A DNA stretch of 64,000 nt from positions 1,101,501 to 1,165,500 of the forward strand of contig NZ_JAKQYJ010000001.1 of assembly GCF_022605525.1 (NCBI RefSeq). The letters are read 5' to 3'. Position 1 is the first letter of the stretch, and every line of letters starts with the position of its first letter. A program made the translations under genes and the position numbers. Shown here piece by piece: positions 1-10,123 of the stretch. This stretch comes from Porphyrobacter sp. GA68 (GTDB lineage Bacteria; Pseudomonadota; Alphaproteobacteria; Sphingomonadales; Sphingomonadaceae). Under the pieces are notes generated by a model. That model ran no database searches and was not told where the DNA came from. It was given only the letters and a program-made list of their open reading frames with translations.

Positions 1-1826
<1,826 letters not shown>

Positions 1827-1880
1827 TCACTCTCCTTCGCCGGTGGATGGACGAGGAGCGGTTTCTTGATGCATGACCGC

Positions 1881-1970
1881 CCACTCCCTCCGCCTGTGTT
1901 ATCAGGTTCAGGTTCAACGGGTCGGAGGATGCGAGCCCTCCCTCTCAGCCAAGCGGCTCCCCGGGGATGC
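1881..1970 (-). promoter_or_regulatory. TPP riboswitch (THI box)
   Basis: On the minus strand the conserved thi-box elements occur in order: GGGGAGCC, then GGCTGAGAGGG, then GACCCGTTGAACCTGA, then a short CCTG/CAGG helix followed by GGCGGAGGGA. This is the established TPP aptamer. Between the aptamer and the first start codon (1825) a CTCCT at about 1853-1857 could pair with the AGGAG ribosome-binding site at 1832-1836. Translational control is therefore plausible; no U-tract terminator is visible. It controls the 132-aa membrane protein and thiC. Confidence 0.95.
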
Positions 1971-1974
1971 GTGC

Positions 1975-2003
1975 ATGATAGAGGCGCAACAGCCCGGCGT
2001 CCA
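1975..2003 (-). promoter_or_regulatory. Candidate sigma-70 promoter for the thi riboswitch operon
   Basis: Minus strand: TGGACG (complement of 1998-2003), a 17-base spacer, and TATCAT (complement of 1975-1980). The predicted start point falls at about 1968, just where the aptamer begins. It is a pattern match only. Confidence 0.4.
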
Positions 2004-2059
2004 GCGGATCGCGTGTGCCGTGACGGACATCCGGTTCCCGAGCATCTTGAGCAAACAAG

Positions 2060-2086
2060 GCCAGCCGTGCCGCTTTCACGGCTGGC
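2060..2086. other. Perfect 10-bp inverted repeat between thiC operon and virB1
   Basis: GCCAGCCGTG at 2060-2069 and CACGGCTGGC at 2077-2086 form a perfect hairpin with a seven-base loop. No strong T-run follows on either strand. It lies between the divergent thi leader and the virB operon. It could be a transcription boundary, a protein site or a structured 5' leader element. Confidence 0.55.
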
Positions 2087-2158
2087 GGCAACCAGAAATT
2101 AACTTTATTGTCAGTTTAGTGTCATAGAAGGTTTCTAGGCCGCTTGGATGGAGGGTCC

Positions 2159-2773
2159 ATGAGTCTCAAGCAGGAGGTGCGCGTAGGATTTGCTGCGGCT
2201 GTCGCCCTGTGGGCCGTGCCCGCTGAGGCCGATGTGCTGGAGATCGGCGGCGAAGGAACTCGCTGGATCGCGGGGGGCGTTGTGGCGTCCGCCGTGGTAG
2301 ATGCCGCTGCGCCTGAGGACGAGCAGTTCCTGCTGCTCGCGGACGACGCGGCGGAAGGTGACGCCAACCTTTCTGGCCGTTATGTCCCCGCACTGTACGC
2401 GGCAAAGGTCGCGGAGCTTTCCCGGCGGTTCGATCTCAGCCCGGCGCTGATCGAGGCGCTGGTCTGGCAGGAAAGCCGGTGGCGGCACGCCGCCGTGTCG
2501 CCCAAGGGTGCGCGCGGGCTGGGTCAGTTGATGCCCGGCACGGCGCGGGAACTGGGGGTGGACCCTGATGATCCGTTCGCCAACCTGGAAGGCGCGGCAC
2601 GGTATCTGCGGGCGCAGCTCGACCGGTTCGATGGCGATGTGGAGCGGGCGCTCGCCGCCTACAACGCGGGACCGGGCCGGGTCGAGCGCGCGAACGGCAT
2701 TCCGGCCATCGCGGAAACGAAGAATTACGTGGCGGCGATCATGGGCCGCTTGTCCAATCACTCGCGGGAGTAG
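2159..2773 (+). CDS. virB1: VirB1-like lytic transglycosylase
   Basis: 204-aa periplasmic SLT-family muramidase that opens peptidoglycan for assembly of the secretion channel. A hydrophobic N-terminus ending near PAEA looks like a signal peptide. The SLT domain covers about residues 78-195, with the catalytic Glu105 in WQESRW, followed by the family signatures GLGQLMPGTA and AYNAGPG. The start was set at ATG 2159 because GGAGGG lies just before it; an in-frame TTG at 2144 is less likely. It is the first gene of a one-strand operon and ends 8 bases before virB2. Confidence 0.9.
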   Translation: MSLKQEVRVGFAAAVALWAVPAEADVLEIGGEGTRWIAGGVVASAVVDAAAPEDEQFLLLADDAAEGDANLSGRYVPALYAAKVAELSRRFDLSPALIEALVWQESRWRHAAVSPKGARGLGQLMPGTARELGVDPDDPFANLEGAARYLRAQLDRFDGDVERALAAYNAGPGRVERANGIPAIAETKNYVAAIMGRLSNHSRE

Positions 2774-2781
2774 TCAAGAAT

Positions 2782-3078
2782 ATGCGCCTTGCCGCAATCA
2801 CCACGGCCTTCACGACCCTTATCAGCGGGTCTCCGGCGTTCGCCCAGACGGACCCGCAGGGTTCCGGGCCGATCGTCAACGCGCTTGGCTGGCTGCAGGG
2901 CACACTGCTCGGCAACGTCGCCACCGCGATCGCGGTCATGGCGGTTGCCGCGGTGGGCTTCATGATGCTGACCGGACGCCTGAACTGGCGGTTCGGCGCG
3001 ACCGTCATCATCGGCGTGTTCATCCTGTTCGGCGCGGGCACCATCGTGGCCGGCATCCAGAGCGCGTCGGGAGGCTGA
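2782..3078 (+). CDS. virB2: VirB2/TrbC-family pilin subunit
   Basis: 98-aa small membrane protein with a signal peptide ending near SPAFA, followed by a short soluble segment and two hydrophobic helices (about residues 40-62 and 70-92) separated by a short basic loop, GRLNWRFG. This is the architecture of VirB2 major pilins. It lies between the transglycosylase and VirB3 in canonical virB order, 3 bases before virB3. Confidence 0.88.
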   Translation: MRLAAITTAFTTLISGSPAFAQTDPQGSGPIVNALGWLQGTLLGNVATAIAVMAVAAVGFMMLTGRLNWRFGATVIIGVFILFGAGTIVAGIQSASGG

Positions 3079-3081
3079 GGC

Positions 3082-3366
3082 GTGACCGCGCTCGCCCGGC
3101 ACCCTGTCCATCGCGCCCTGACCCGGCCGCAGATGTTTGCCGGCGTGACCTACAATTTCTTCATCATCAACGCGTTGGTGACGGTGGAACTGTTCCTCAT
3201 CACAGGCAGCTTCTGGGCGCTTGGCGGCGCGCTGGTGATGCACGTGATCGGCTATTTCGCCTGCCTCAGGGAACCGCGCGTCTTCGATCTGTGGATCACC
3301 AAGGTCAGCAAATGCCCGCGGGTCAAGAACTGGAAGCATTGGGGCTGCAACAGTTATGCGGCCTGA
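3082..3366 (+). CDS. virB3: VirB3-like inner-membrane protein
   Basis: 94-aa protein with the VirB3 pattern: a short basic N-terminus containing HRALTRPQM, then two closely spaced membrane helices (about residues 18-60) and a soluble tail. VirB3 works with the VirB4 ATPase in pilus biogenesis. It starts at GTG 3082, three bases after the virB2 stop. The tail contains two Cys residues (CPR, WGCN), which is slightly unusual. Confidence 0.88.
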   Translation: MTALARHPVHRALTRPQMFAGVTYNFFIINALVTVELFLITGSFWALGGALVMHVIGYFACLREPRVFDLWITKVSKCPRVKNWKHWGCNSYAA

Positions 3367-3400
3367 TCGTCATCTCAACCCGAAGGAGGGCTGCTAAACC

Positions 3401-5839
3401 ATGACTAAATGGCTCGGCACCGCCGCCTGGAGCGCCAAGGAAGCCCGCGCGGGCGACCGCTTGCCCTATCTTCGGCTGGTGGATCAGCACACCGTGCTGC
3501 TGCGCGACGGTTCGTTGATGACCGCCTTGCAGGTTCCGGGCCTGTTGTTCGAAACGGAAGATTCCGAGGCGCTGAACGCCCATGCGGCCAGCCGCGAGGT
3601 AATGCTGCGTTCCGCCCTGGATGCGCGCTTCGTTCTTTACCATCATGTCATCCGCCGCAAGGTCGAGGTGGCGCTGGACGGGGCCTTTCCCGATCCGGTC
3701 AGCGGCCATATCGACCGCCGCTGGCGCGACCGGCTTGGGTCCGGCTCGCTGTTCATCAACGACCAGTTTGTGACGCTGGTGCGGCGGCCCGCGCGCGGCA
3801 AGGCCGGTCTGGCCGAACGGGCCGGCAAGGCGCTGCGTTCGCGCAGGGGCAAGGGCGGAGTGGTCGAGGCCGATCCCAGGGATTTGCGCGCGCTGAAGGC
3901 CGCGGCGGGCGGACTGGTGGCCGCGCTGAGTGCCTATGGCGCGCAATTGCTGGGCGATTACGAAGGCGCTGGCGGGCGCGCCAATTCCGAGATGCTGGAG
4001 TTGCTCTCCGCGCTCTATAATGGCGAAATGCGGCCGGTCCGCCGCCCGTCCGACGATACGGACATCGGCGCCATGCTGCCTTACAAGCGGGCGAGTTTCG
4101 GCCTCGATGCCATGGAACTGCGCGGCTCGGGCGGACCCGACTTCGCCGCCATTCTGGGCCTGAAGGACTACCCCGAGGCGACGTCGCCCGGCCTTCTCGA
4201 CAGCCTGCTGCGCCTGCCATACGAAATGGTGGTCGCCGAAAGCTATGCCCCGACCGAACGGCAGACCGCGCGGGAACGCATGGACCTTGCCATTCGCCGC
4301 CTCCGCTCCGCCGACGAGGAAGCGCAGGCCGAACGGGCAGAGATGCTGGCCGCGCGCGATGCCCTCGGCACCGGCTCCGTGGGCTTTGGCGATCACCATC
4401 TGTCCGTGCTGGTCCGCGAAGATGATTTCGAGCGGCTTGACGACGCGGTCGCCGCCTGCGCCGCCGCGATGGCCGACACCGGCGCCATCGCCGTGCGCGA
4501 AGACACCAACCTTGAGCCAGCCTTCTGGGGGCAATTCCCCGGCAACGAAGGATATCTGGTGCGCCGGGCGATGATCTCGTCCGCCAACATGGCGAGCTTC
4601 GGTTCCCTGCACGGCTTCGCGCTGGGCCAGGCGAGCGGCAATCACTGGGGCGATGCCGTCACCCTGCTGGAGACGACCAGCGCGACGCCGTTCTTCTTCA
4701 ACTTCCACCACGGCGATCTGGGCAACTTCACCGTGATCGGGCCGAGTGGGTCGGGCAAGACGGTGGTGATGAACTTCCTCGCGGCGCAGGCGCAGAAGTT
4801 CCGCCCGCGCACCGTGCTGTTCGACAAGGACCGCGGGGCCGAATTGTTTATCCGCGGCATCGGCGGGCGCTATGACCGTATCCGGGCGGGCGAGCCAACC
4901 GGGTTCAACCCGCTGGCCTTGCCCGACACCCCGGCGAACCGGGCGTTCCTGCGCGAGTGGCTCGGCGTGCTGCTGCAGGCAAGCGGGCCGGAGGAAGGCG
5001 CGATCATCGCCGGGGCGGTGGACGCCGCCTACACCAATGACGGATCGCTGCGGCGCCTGCGCCACTTCCGCGAACTGCTGGCCGGCGCGCGCCGGCCGCA
5101 GCCGGGCGATCTGGCCGACCGCCTGTCCGCCTGGATCGGGAGCGGGGAGCACGGCTGGCTGTTCGACAACGCGCGCGACGAACTGGACCTGACCAACCGT
5201 GTCCTGGGCTTCGACATGACGGCCCTGCTGGAAAACCCCCGGCTGCGCACGCCGACCATGATGTACCTGTTCCACCGCATTGACGAGCGGCTGGACGGAC
5301 AGCCGACCATGATCCTCATCGACGAAGGGTGGAAGGCGCTGGACGACGAGGTGTTCGCCGCCCGCATCCGCGACTGGCTGAAAACCTTGCGGAAGAGAAA
5401 CGCTCTGGTGGGGTTCGCCACGCAGTCGGCGCGCGACGCACTGGACAGCCGGATCTCCACGGCGCTGGTGGAGCAGACGGCGACAATGGTGTTCATGCCC
5501 AACAGCCGCGCCCGGGCCGAAGATTACTGCGACGGGTTCGGCCTCACCCAGCACGAACTCGCCCTGATCCGCAGCCTGCCTGCACACAGCCGCTGTTTCC
5601 TTGTCCGGCAGCCGGACGCGAGCGTGGTCGTGCGTCTCGACCTGTCCGGTGCCCCTGAAGTGCTGACCCTGTTGTCCGGCCGGGAAAGCGCAGTGCGACG
5701 TCTTGACACCCTGCGCGATGCCGTGGGCGACAATCCGGCCGACTGGTATCCGCCGCTGACGGGACGTGCATGGCCTGGCCTCCCCGAAGATGCGATTGCC
5801 GATGCGCGCCTGTTCCAGCACCGGTGGGCCGCAGAATGA
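3401..5839 (+). CDS. virB4: VirB4 ATPase of the type IV secretion system
   Basis: 812-aa inner-membrane-associated ATPase that powers pilus assembly and substrate transport. The N-terminal CagE/TrbE-type region is followed by the P-loop GPSGSGKT at about 447-454 and the Walker B strand MILIDEGWKALDDE at about 637. Full length compared with the family (about 790-820 aa). A strong AAGGAGG precedes ATG 3401. Its stop overlaps the virB6 start (ATGA), implying translational coupling. Both nucleotide-binding motifs are intact, so the operon has not visibly decayed here. Confidence 0.95.
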   Translation: MTKWLGTAAWSAKEARAGDRLPYLRLVDQHTVLLRDGSLMTALQVPGLLFETEDSEALNAHAASREVMLRSALDARFVLYHHVIRRKVEVALDGAFPDPVSGHIDRRWRDRLGSGSLFINDQFVTLVRRPARGKAGLAERAGKALRSRRGKGGVVEADPRDLRALKAAAGGLVAALSAYGAQLLGDYEGAGGRANSEMLELLSALYNGEMRPVRRPSDDTDIGAMLPYKRASFGLDAMELRGSGGPDFAAILGLKDYPEATSPGLLDSLLRLPYEMVVAESYAPTERQTARERMDLAIRRLRSADEEAQAERAEMLAARDALGTGSVGFGDHHLSVLVREDDFERLDDAVAACAAAMADTGAIAVREDTNLEPAFWGQFPGNEGYLVRRAMISSANMASFGSLHGFALGQASGNHWGDAVTLLETTSATPFFFNFHHGDLGNFTVIGPSGSGKTVVMNFLAAQAQKFRPRTVLFDKDRGAELFIRGIGGRYDRIRAGEPTGFNPLALPDTPANRAFLREWLGVLLQASGPEEGAIIAGAVDAAYTNDGSLRRLRHFRELLAGARRPQPGDLADRLSAWIGSGEHGWLFDNARDELDLTNRVLGFDMTALLENPRLRTPTMMYLFHRIDERLDGQPTMILIDEGWKALDDEVFAARIRDWLKTLRKRNALVGFATQSARDALDSRISTALVEQTATMVFMPNSRARAEDYCDGFGLTQHELALIRSLPAHSRCFLVRQPDASVVVRLDLSGAPEVLTLLSGRESAVRRLDTLRDAVGDNPADWYPPLTGRAWPGLPEDAIADARLFQHRWAAE

Positions 5840-7014
5840 GCGCGGCCTGCGAAGCGGTGCTGGCTGAGGTCGGCCTTGGCGTATCAGCCAGCCTGCGCGC
5901 GGTCGACTGCGTTTCGAACGACTTCGCCGCGCAGGCGTTCGGCCGCCTGTTCGCGGCGGGCGGCGGGCTGGGCCCGGCGCTGACCATCGCGCTGACGCTG
6001 TTCGTTGCGTTCTTCGCGATCCAGCTGCTGCTCGGCCGTTCCAGCCTGTCGGTTCGGTCGCTGACCCCGCGAATGATGACGCTGGGCCTGGTGGTCACTT
6101 TCGCCACCAGCTGGCTCGCGTTTCATTCGGTGGTGTGGAACTTCGCGGTTCTCACTCCCGACTATCTCGCCGGCGTGGTGACGGGCGATCGCGGTTCCGC
6201 GACGCAGACCTTTGGCGACAAGATCGACATCGTGTTCGCCGCCGTGCAGATGGCAAGCGGGGAACAGACCGACATTTCCGCATTTTCGCCCGCCGGCCTG
6301 CTGTGGCTGGGCGCGATGCTGCTGCTGCTCGGCACTGTTGGAGTGCTCGTCACCGCGCGCATCGCGCTGGCCGTCCTGGTGGCGCTGGGCCCGATCTTCG
6401 TAGTGATGGCGCTGTTCGACGGAACGCGCGGCCTGTTCGCCGGCTGGGTCAAGGGGTTGACCATGCTGGCTCTGACGCCGCTGTTCGCCGTCCTGGGTGG
6501 TGGCGTGATGCTGGAACTGGCGGTGCCGGTTTTGACGACACTGGCGCAGTCGCCGGGGCAGATCGACCCGCAGGCGGCGGCTGCCTTCTTCCTGATCGGT
6601 GCGGTGCATGTCGCGCTGATGGTGCTGGTCATCAGGACCGCCGGCGCGATGGTGGCGGGGTGGAGCGTGTTCGGCTTTGCTCGACCGGTCGACAAGCTGA
6701 ACGACCGGGTGGCAGCAGTGGCAGCGCCTGTGCCAACGGCAGCGGTGGCCAGCCCTGCCGCACAGGCGGCGGCGAGCACATCTGCCAGCATCGCGGCCGC
6801 CCGGCGGCTGGACGTGGCAGCAATCCCGGTTGCCGCCCCGGCGAACGACAGCGGCCCCGGCGGCAGCTTTGCAACAAGCCGCGAAGTTCGCATCCATTCC
6901 GTCGGCGCAGGCCCGGGAATGGCGGGGCAGGCCGGCCATGGCCCCGCGCGGGCCAGCGGTATCGGCAGCCGGTTCAAGCCGGCGAATGTCCGCAATCTGG
7001 AGAAGGTGAAATGA
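5836..7014 (+). CDS. virB6: VirB6/TrbL-family polytopic channel protein
   Basis: 392-aa protein with five or six membrane helices between about residues 30 and 285, matching the VirB6/TrbL core, followed by an Ala/Pro-rich soluble tail. The start was placed at ATG 5836, which overlaps the virB4 stop by four bases; an upstream in-frame ATG at 5770 would lie inside virB4. The gene ends in an ATGA overlap with virB9, so the place normally held by virB7-virB8 is missing and no other frame there encodes them. Confidence 0.88.
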   Translation: MSAACEAVLAEVGLGVSASLRAVDCVSNDFAAQAFGRLFAAGGGLGPALTIALTLFVAFFAIQLLLGRSSLSVRSLTPRMMTLGLVVTFATSWLAFHSVVWNFAVLTPDYLAGVVTGDRGSATQTFGDKIDIVFAAVQMASGEQTDISAFSPAGLLWLGAMLLLLGTVGVLVTARIALAVLVALGPIFVVMALFDGTRGLFAGWVKGLTMLALTPLFAVLGGGVMLELAVPVLTTLAQSPGQIDPQAAAAFFLIGAVHVALMVLVIRTAGAMVAGWSVFGFARPVDKLNDRVAAVAAPVPTAAVASPAAQAAASTSASIAAARRLDVAAIPVAAPANDSGPGGSFATSREVRIHSVGAGPGMAGQAGHGPARASGIGSRFKPANVRNLEKVK

Positions 7015-7838
7015 GTACACTATGGGCGCGCCGCCTCGCGCTGGCTGCCGTGCCGCTTGTGCTGGCAGGTGCCGCCGCGCCCGCGCTTCAGGCGCAGGAC
7101 AACCGGCTGGTCACCGTCACCTACGATCCCAATGCCGTGGTGCAGATCCGCGGCCGGGTGAAGGTGCAGGCGACCATCCGCTTCGCCGATGACGAGCGGA
7201 TCGAGAACGTGGCCATCGGCGACTCCAACGCGTGGCAGGTGACGCCGAACAAGCGTGCCAACCTCCTGTTCATCAAGCCGCTGCAGAACGGCGCGACGAC
7301 CAACATGACGGTGGTGACGAACGCGCGAACCTATTTCTTCGACCTTATCGCCAGCAATACCGGCAAGCCGGTGTACGTCCTCAATTTCGATTACCCGGTG
7401 CAACCGGGCAGCACCGCCACGCCGCTCGCGGCGCCGGCCGACCTTGCTGTCGCCCAACCGGCGGCGGAAAAGACGGTCGATCCCGCGTCCCTCAACTTCG
7501 ACTGGAAGCGCAAGGGTGAACGCAAGCTGCTGCCTGAACGGGCCTATGACGATGGCGAGGCAACCTTTCTCACCTGGCCAGAAGGGCGGCCGGTTCCCGC
7601 CATCCTGATCCTGTCGGACGACGGCAAGACCGAAGGCCCGGTGAACTTTTCCGTCCGTGGCGATGTGGTCGTGGTGGACGGCGTCCCGCCGGTGCTGGTT
7701 TTGCGCTCGGGCAAGGATCGGGCGGAACTCACCTATGGCGGCGCACCGCTGGAGCAGCGGCGTGACGAAGCCCGTGCGAGTGAGGGCCAGATGCGCGGCG
7801 CACCGGGCATGCTCGCCCGCAACGAAGGAAGCGAATGA
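7011..7838 (+). CDS. virB9: VirB9/TrbG outer-ring component
   Basis: 275-aa periplasmic/outer-membrane core-complex protein. A signal peptide ends near AAPALQA, then the VirB9 beta-sandwich domains follow: an N-terminal part around residues 30-120 (ARTYFFDL segment) and a C-terminal CagX-like domain with the motif YDDGEATFLTWPEG typical of VirB9. Start at ATG 7011 inside the virB6 stop; the same reading frame is open far upstream inside virB6 but that part is not coding. It overlaps virB10 by four bases. No VirB7 lipoprotein partner is encoded next to it. Confidence 0.93.
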   Translation: MSTLWARRLALAAVPLVLAGAAAPALQAQDNRLVTVTYDPNAVVQIRGRVKVQATIRFADDERIENVAIGDSNAWQVTPNKRANLLFIKPLQNGATTNMTVVTNARTYFFDLIASNTGKPVYVLNFDYPVQPGSTATPLAAPADLAVAQPAAEKTVDPASLNFDWKRKGERKLLPERAYDDGEATFLTWPEGRPVPAILILSDDGKTEGPVNFSVRGDVVVVDGVPPVLVLRSGKDRAELTYGGAPLEQRRDEARASEGQMRGAPGMLARNEGSE

Positions 7839-8986
7839 TGCCATTGGGAAGCAATCTCAAGACCAAGGGCGCCAGCCTCGATCCGGCGAACGACATCGAC
7901 CCGCGCGAGAATGAGAGCGCCGAAATCATCGATTTTGCCAGCCGCACCGCCTATGCCTATCCCGCGGTGACCCAGCGGCGGGGACGGTCGGATGCGCTCG
8001 GGATGGTTGCGGGCATTGCGCTGGTCGCCGGCCTTGGCGCGGTGACGCTGTGGAGCATGAATTCGGCACGGTTGGACGAAGGCAGCAGCGTCGGCGGCGC
8101 AGTCGCCGCCGATCCGGCCCAGGAGATGGCGGTGCAGCCGGCCGCGCCCGCCAATCTGACCGTCGTGCCAGGTGTCGCTGAAGCGCCTGCGGCCATGGCG
8201 ATGGCCGATCCCGCACCTGCACCGGTCTATTCCGCTCAACCCATGAGTGACCCCATGCCGCAGGCGAACGCTCTGGCCAGCCCGACCATGATCTTCGATG
8301 CCAGCAGCGGGTTCTCCGAAGCGGTTGGCCCAGCCCCGGAACTGGTGTCCGGCGCAGCGGCAGCGGCGGCCGCGACCGGCAACTCCGCCAACGACTTCGC
8401 CAGCCGCGTTGGCGGCGTGGGCGGCGGCACGGCCCGTGCGACGCCGATCACCGATCCGGCAACCACCGTGATGCAAGGCACGTTGATCCCAGCTGTGCTG
8501 GAAACCGCCATCGACACCAACGTGCCCGGCTTCGTGCGCGCGGTCGTCAGTCAGGATGTGCGCAGTTTCGACGGCAGCAATGTTCTGATCCCACGGTCCA
8601 GCCGCATCATCGGCCAGTATCAGTCCGGCCTGCAGAATGGTCAGCGGCGGGCCTATGTCATCTGGACCCGGCTGATCCGTCCCGATGGCGCGTCGGTGAA
8701 CCTTGCATCGCCTGCCATCGGCTTCGACGGAACCACGGGGCTGGCTGGCGAAGTGAAGTCAAACTTCTTCCAGCGCTTCGGTTCGGCCATGCTGCTGTCG
8801 GTTGTCGGAGGGTTGTCCACGCTGGCGACCGGCGGCGCTTCGGTAGTGATGGGCGGCGGACAGGACGCCGCGGCCGCGGCGGTGCAGCAGAACAGCCAGA
8901 TCGGCCCGACCGTGCGGGTCCGCCAGGGTGAGCCGATCCGCATCTTCACCGCCCGCGACCTCAACTTTTCCGAAGTGACCCGTTGA
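7835..8986 (+). CDS. virB10: VirB10/TrbI scaffold protein
   Basis: 383-aa protein spanning both membranes: a cytoplasmic N-terminus, one inner-membrane helix at about residues 50-70, an Ala/Pro-rich periplasmic linker, and a C-terminal TrbI-like domain from about residue 200. That domain begins with GTLIPAVLETAIDTNVPG and contains FDGSNVLIPRSSRIIGQY, both classic VirB10 signatures. It bridges ATPase energy to the outer-membrane ring. It overlaps both neighbours by four bases. Confidence 0.95.
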   Translation: MMPLGSNLKTKGASLDPANDIDPRENESAEIIDFASRTAYAYPAVTQRRGRSDALGMVAGIALVAGLGAVTLWSMNSARLDEGSSVGGAVAADPAQEMAVQPAAPANLTVVPGVAEAPAAMAMADPAPAPVYSAQPMSDPMPQANALASPTMIFDASSGFSEAVGPAPELVSGAAAAAAATGNSANDFASRVGGVGGGTARATPITDPATTVMQGTLIPAVLETAIDTNVPGFVRAVVSQDVRSFDGSNVLIPRSSRIIGQYQSGLQNGQRRAYVIWTRLIRPDGASVNLASPAIGFDGTTGLAGEVKSNFFQRFGSAMLLSVVGGLSTLATGGASVVMGGGQDAAAAAVQQNSQIGPTVRVRQGEPIRIFTARDLNFSEVTR

Positions 8987-10032
8987 TCCGCATGAGCGCG
9001 AGCGTTTATCCCCTGCCTGTGCTGGACGAGGGGCCTGAGCGGGAGGAGGCCGCACCGCTGCCCGAAGCGGAGCGGTCCGTCTATCTCGACGCCTATCTGG
9101 CGCCGCTGCGCGAATGGCTTGACCGGGACACGGTGACGGAAATCATCGTCAATCGCCCGGGGGAGGTGTGGATCGAGGATGCCGGCATGGGCGGCATGCG
9201 GCGCTTCGCACGGCCGGAGGTGACTGACCAGCTGGTCCAGCGGCTCGCCGAACAGGTCGCGCGGGTGAGTCATCAGGGGATCAACCGGGAACACCCGCTG
9301 CTGGGCGCGACGCTGCCCGATGGCGCGCGCGTGCAATTCTGCGGACCCCCGGCGTCGCGGCGCCATTGGGTCATGGCGATCCGGCGGCATCGGCGCCTTG
9401 ACCTGCCGCTCGACGCCTATGACGCCGGGCCGCTGAAGACACGGGTTCGTGAAGCGCTGCCCGACGCGCAGGCTCAGCCGATCGCCTTCCTGCGCGAAGC
9501 CATCCGCCAGCGGCGCACCATCCTGATTTCCGGCGGGACGTCCACCGGCAAGACGACATTTCTGAACGCGATGCTGGGCGAGATACCGGCGCATGAGCGG
9601 GTGGTGCTGGTCGAGGACACGCCGGAACTGCGGCTGCCGGGCGACAACGGGGTGGGGCTGGTCGCGGTCAAGGGGGAACTGGGCGAAGCCAAGGTGACAG
9701 CAAATGAACTGCTCCAGGCCGCCCTGCGCCTGCGGCCCGACCGGATCGTGCTGGGTGAATTGCGCGGCGCGGAATCGGTCAGCTTCCTGCGCGCAATCAA
9801 CACCGGCCATCCCGGCAGCTTCTCGACCATTCACGCCAATTCCCTGACCGGCGCGCTGGAACAGCTGGCGCTGATGGTGATGCAGACCGGTATTGGCCTC
9901 AGCCGAACCGACACCATCACCTACGCCGCCAGCGTGATCGACGTCATCGTGCAGCTCGGCCGGGACGAGAACGGCAAGCGCGGCATCGCGCAGATTGCCG
10001 AAACCCGGACCTTGTTGCGCAAGCCTGGCTGA
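8983..10032 (+). CDS. virB11: VirB11 secretion ATPase
   Basis: 349-aa hexameric AAA-type ATPase of the T4SS. The N-terminal domain ends near residue 160; the P-loop GGTSTGKTT is at about 184-192, followed by the Asp box (VEDTPELRLP), Walker B (RIVLGELRGAE) and the His-box region (GHPGSFSTIHAN). The start is either TTG 8983, overlapping the virB10 stop, or ATG 8992. It is the last gene of the operon; the 91 bases to ppk hold no further T4SS gene, so VirD4 is not encoded here. Confidence 0.95.
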   Translation: MIRMSASVYPLPVLDEGPEREEAAPLPEAERSVYLDAYLAPLREWLDRDTVTEIIVNRPGEVWIEDAGMGGMRRFARPEVTDQLVQRLAEQVARVSHQGINREHPLLGATLPDGARVQFCGPPASRRHWVMAIRRHRRLDLPLDAYDAGPLKTRVREALPDAQAQPIAFLREAIRQRRTILISGGTSTGKTTFLNAMLGEIPAHERVVLVEDTPELRLPGDNGVGLVAVKGELGEAKVTANELLQAALRLRPDRIVLGELRGAESVSFLRAINTGHPGSFSTIHANSLTGALEQLALMVMQTGIGLSRTDTITYAASVIDVIVQLGRDENGKRGIAQIAETRTLLRKPG

Positions 10033-10123
10033 CCGGGCTGGCGCTCTGCCGGCGCTTGCCGGGACGCGTGCTGCCGGATAACATCTGCGGCACCTTGCAG
10101 GCGCTCCAACCGTTGCGGCAGTC

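Noticed and set aside
3323-5821. Long antisense open frame opposite virB4 (832 codons)
   Set aside because: Mirror of a clearly coding ATPase gene in GC-rich DNA; His/Arg/Gln-rich composition and no domain.
6135-7838. Single 567-codon frame joining virB6 sequence to virB9
   Set aside because: Only the part from ATG 7011 has a signal peptide and VirB9 domains; the upstream part is out of frame with VirB6.
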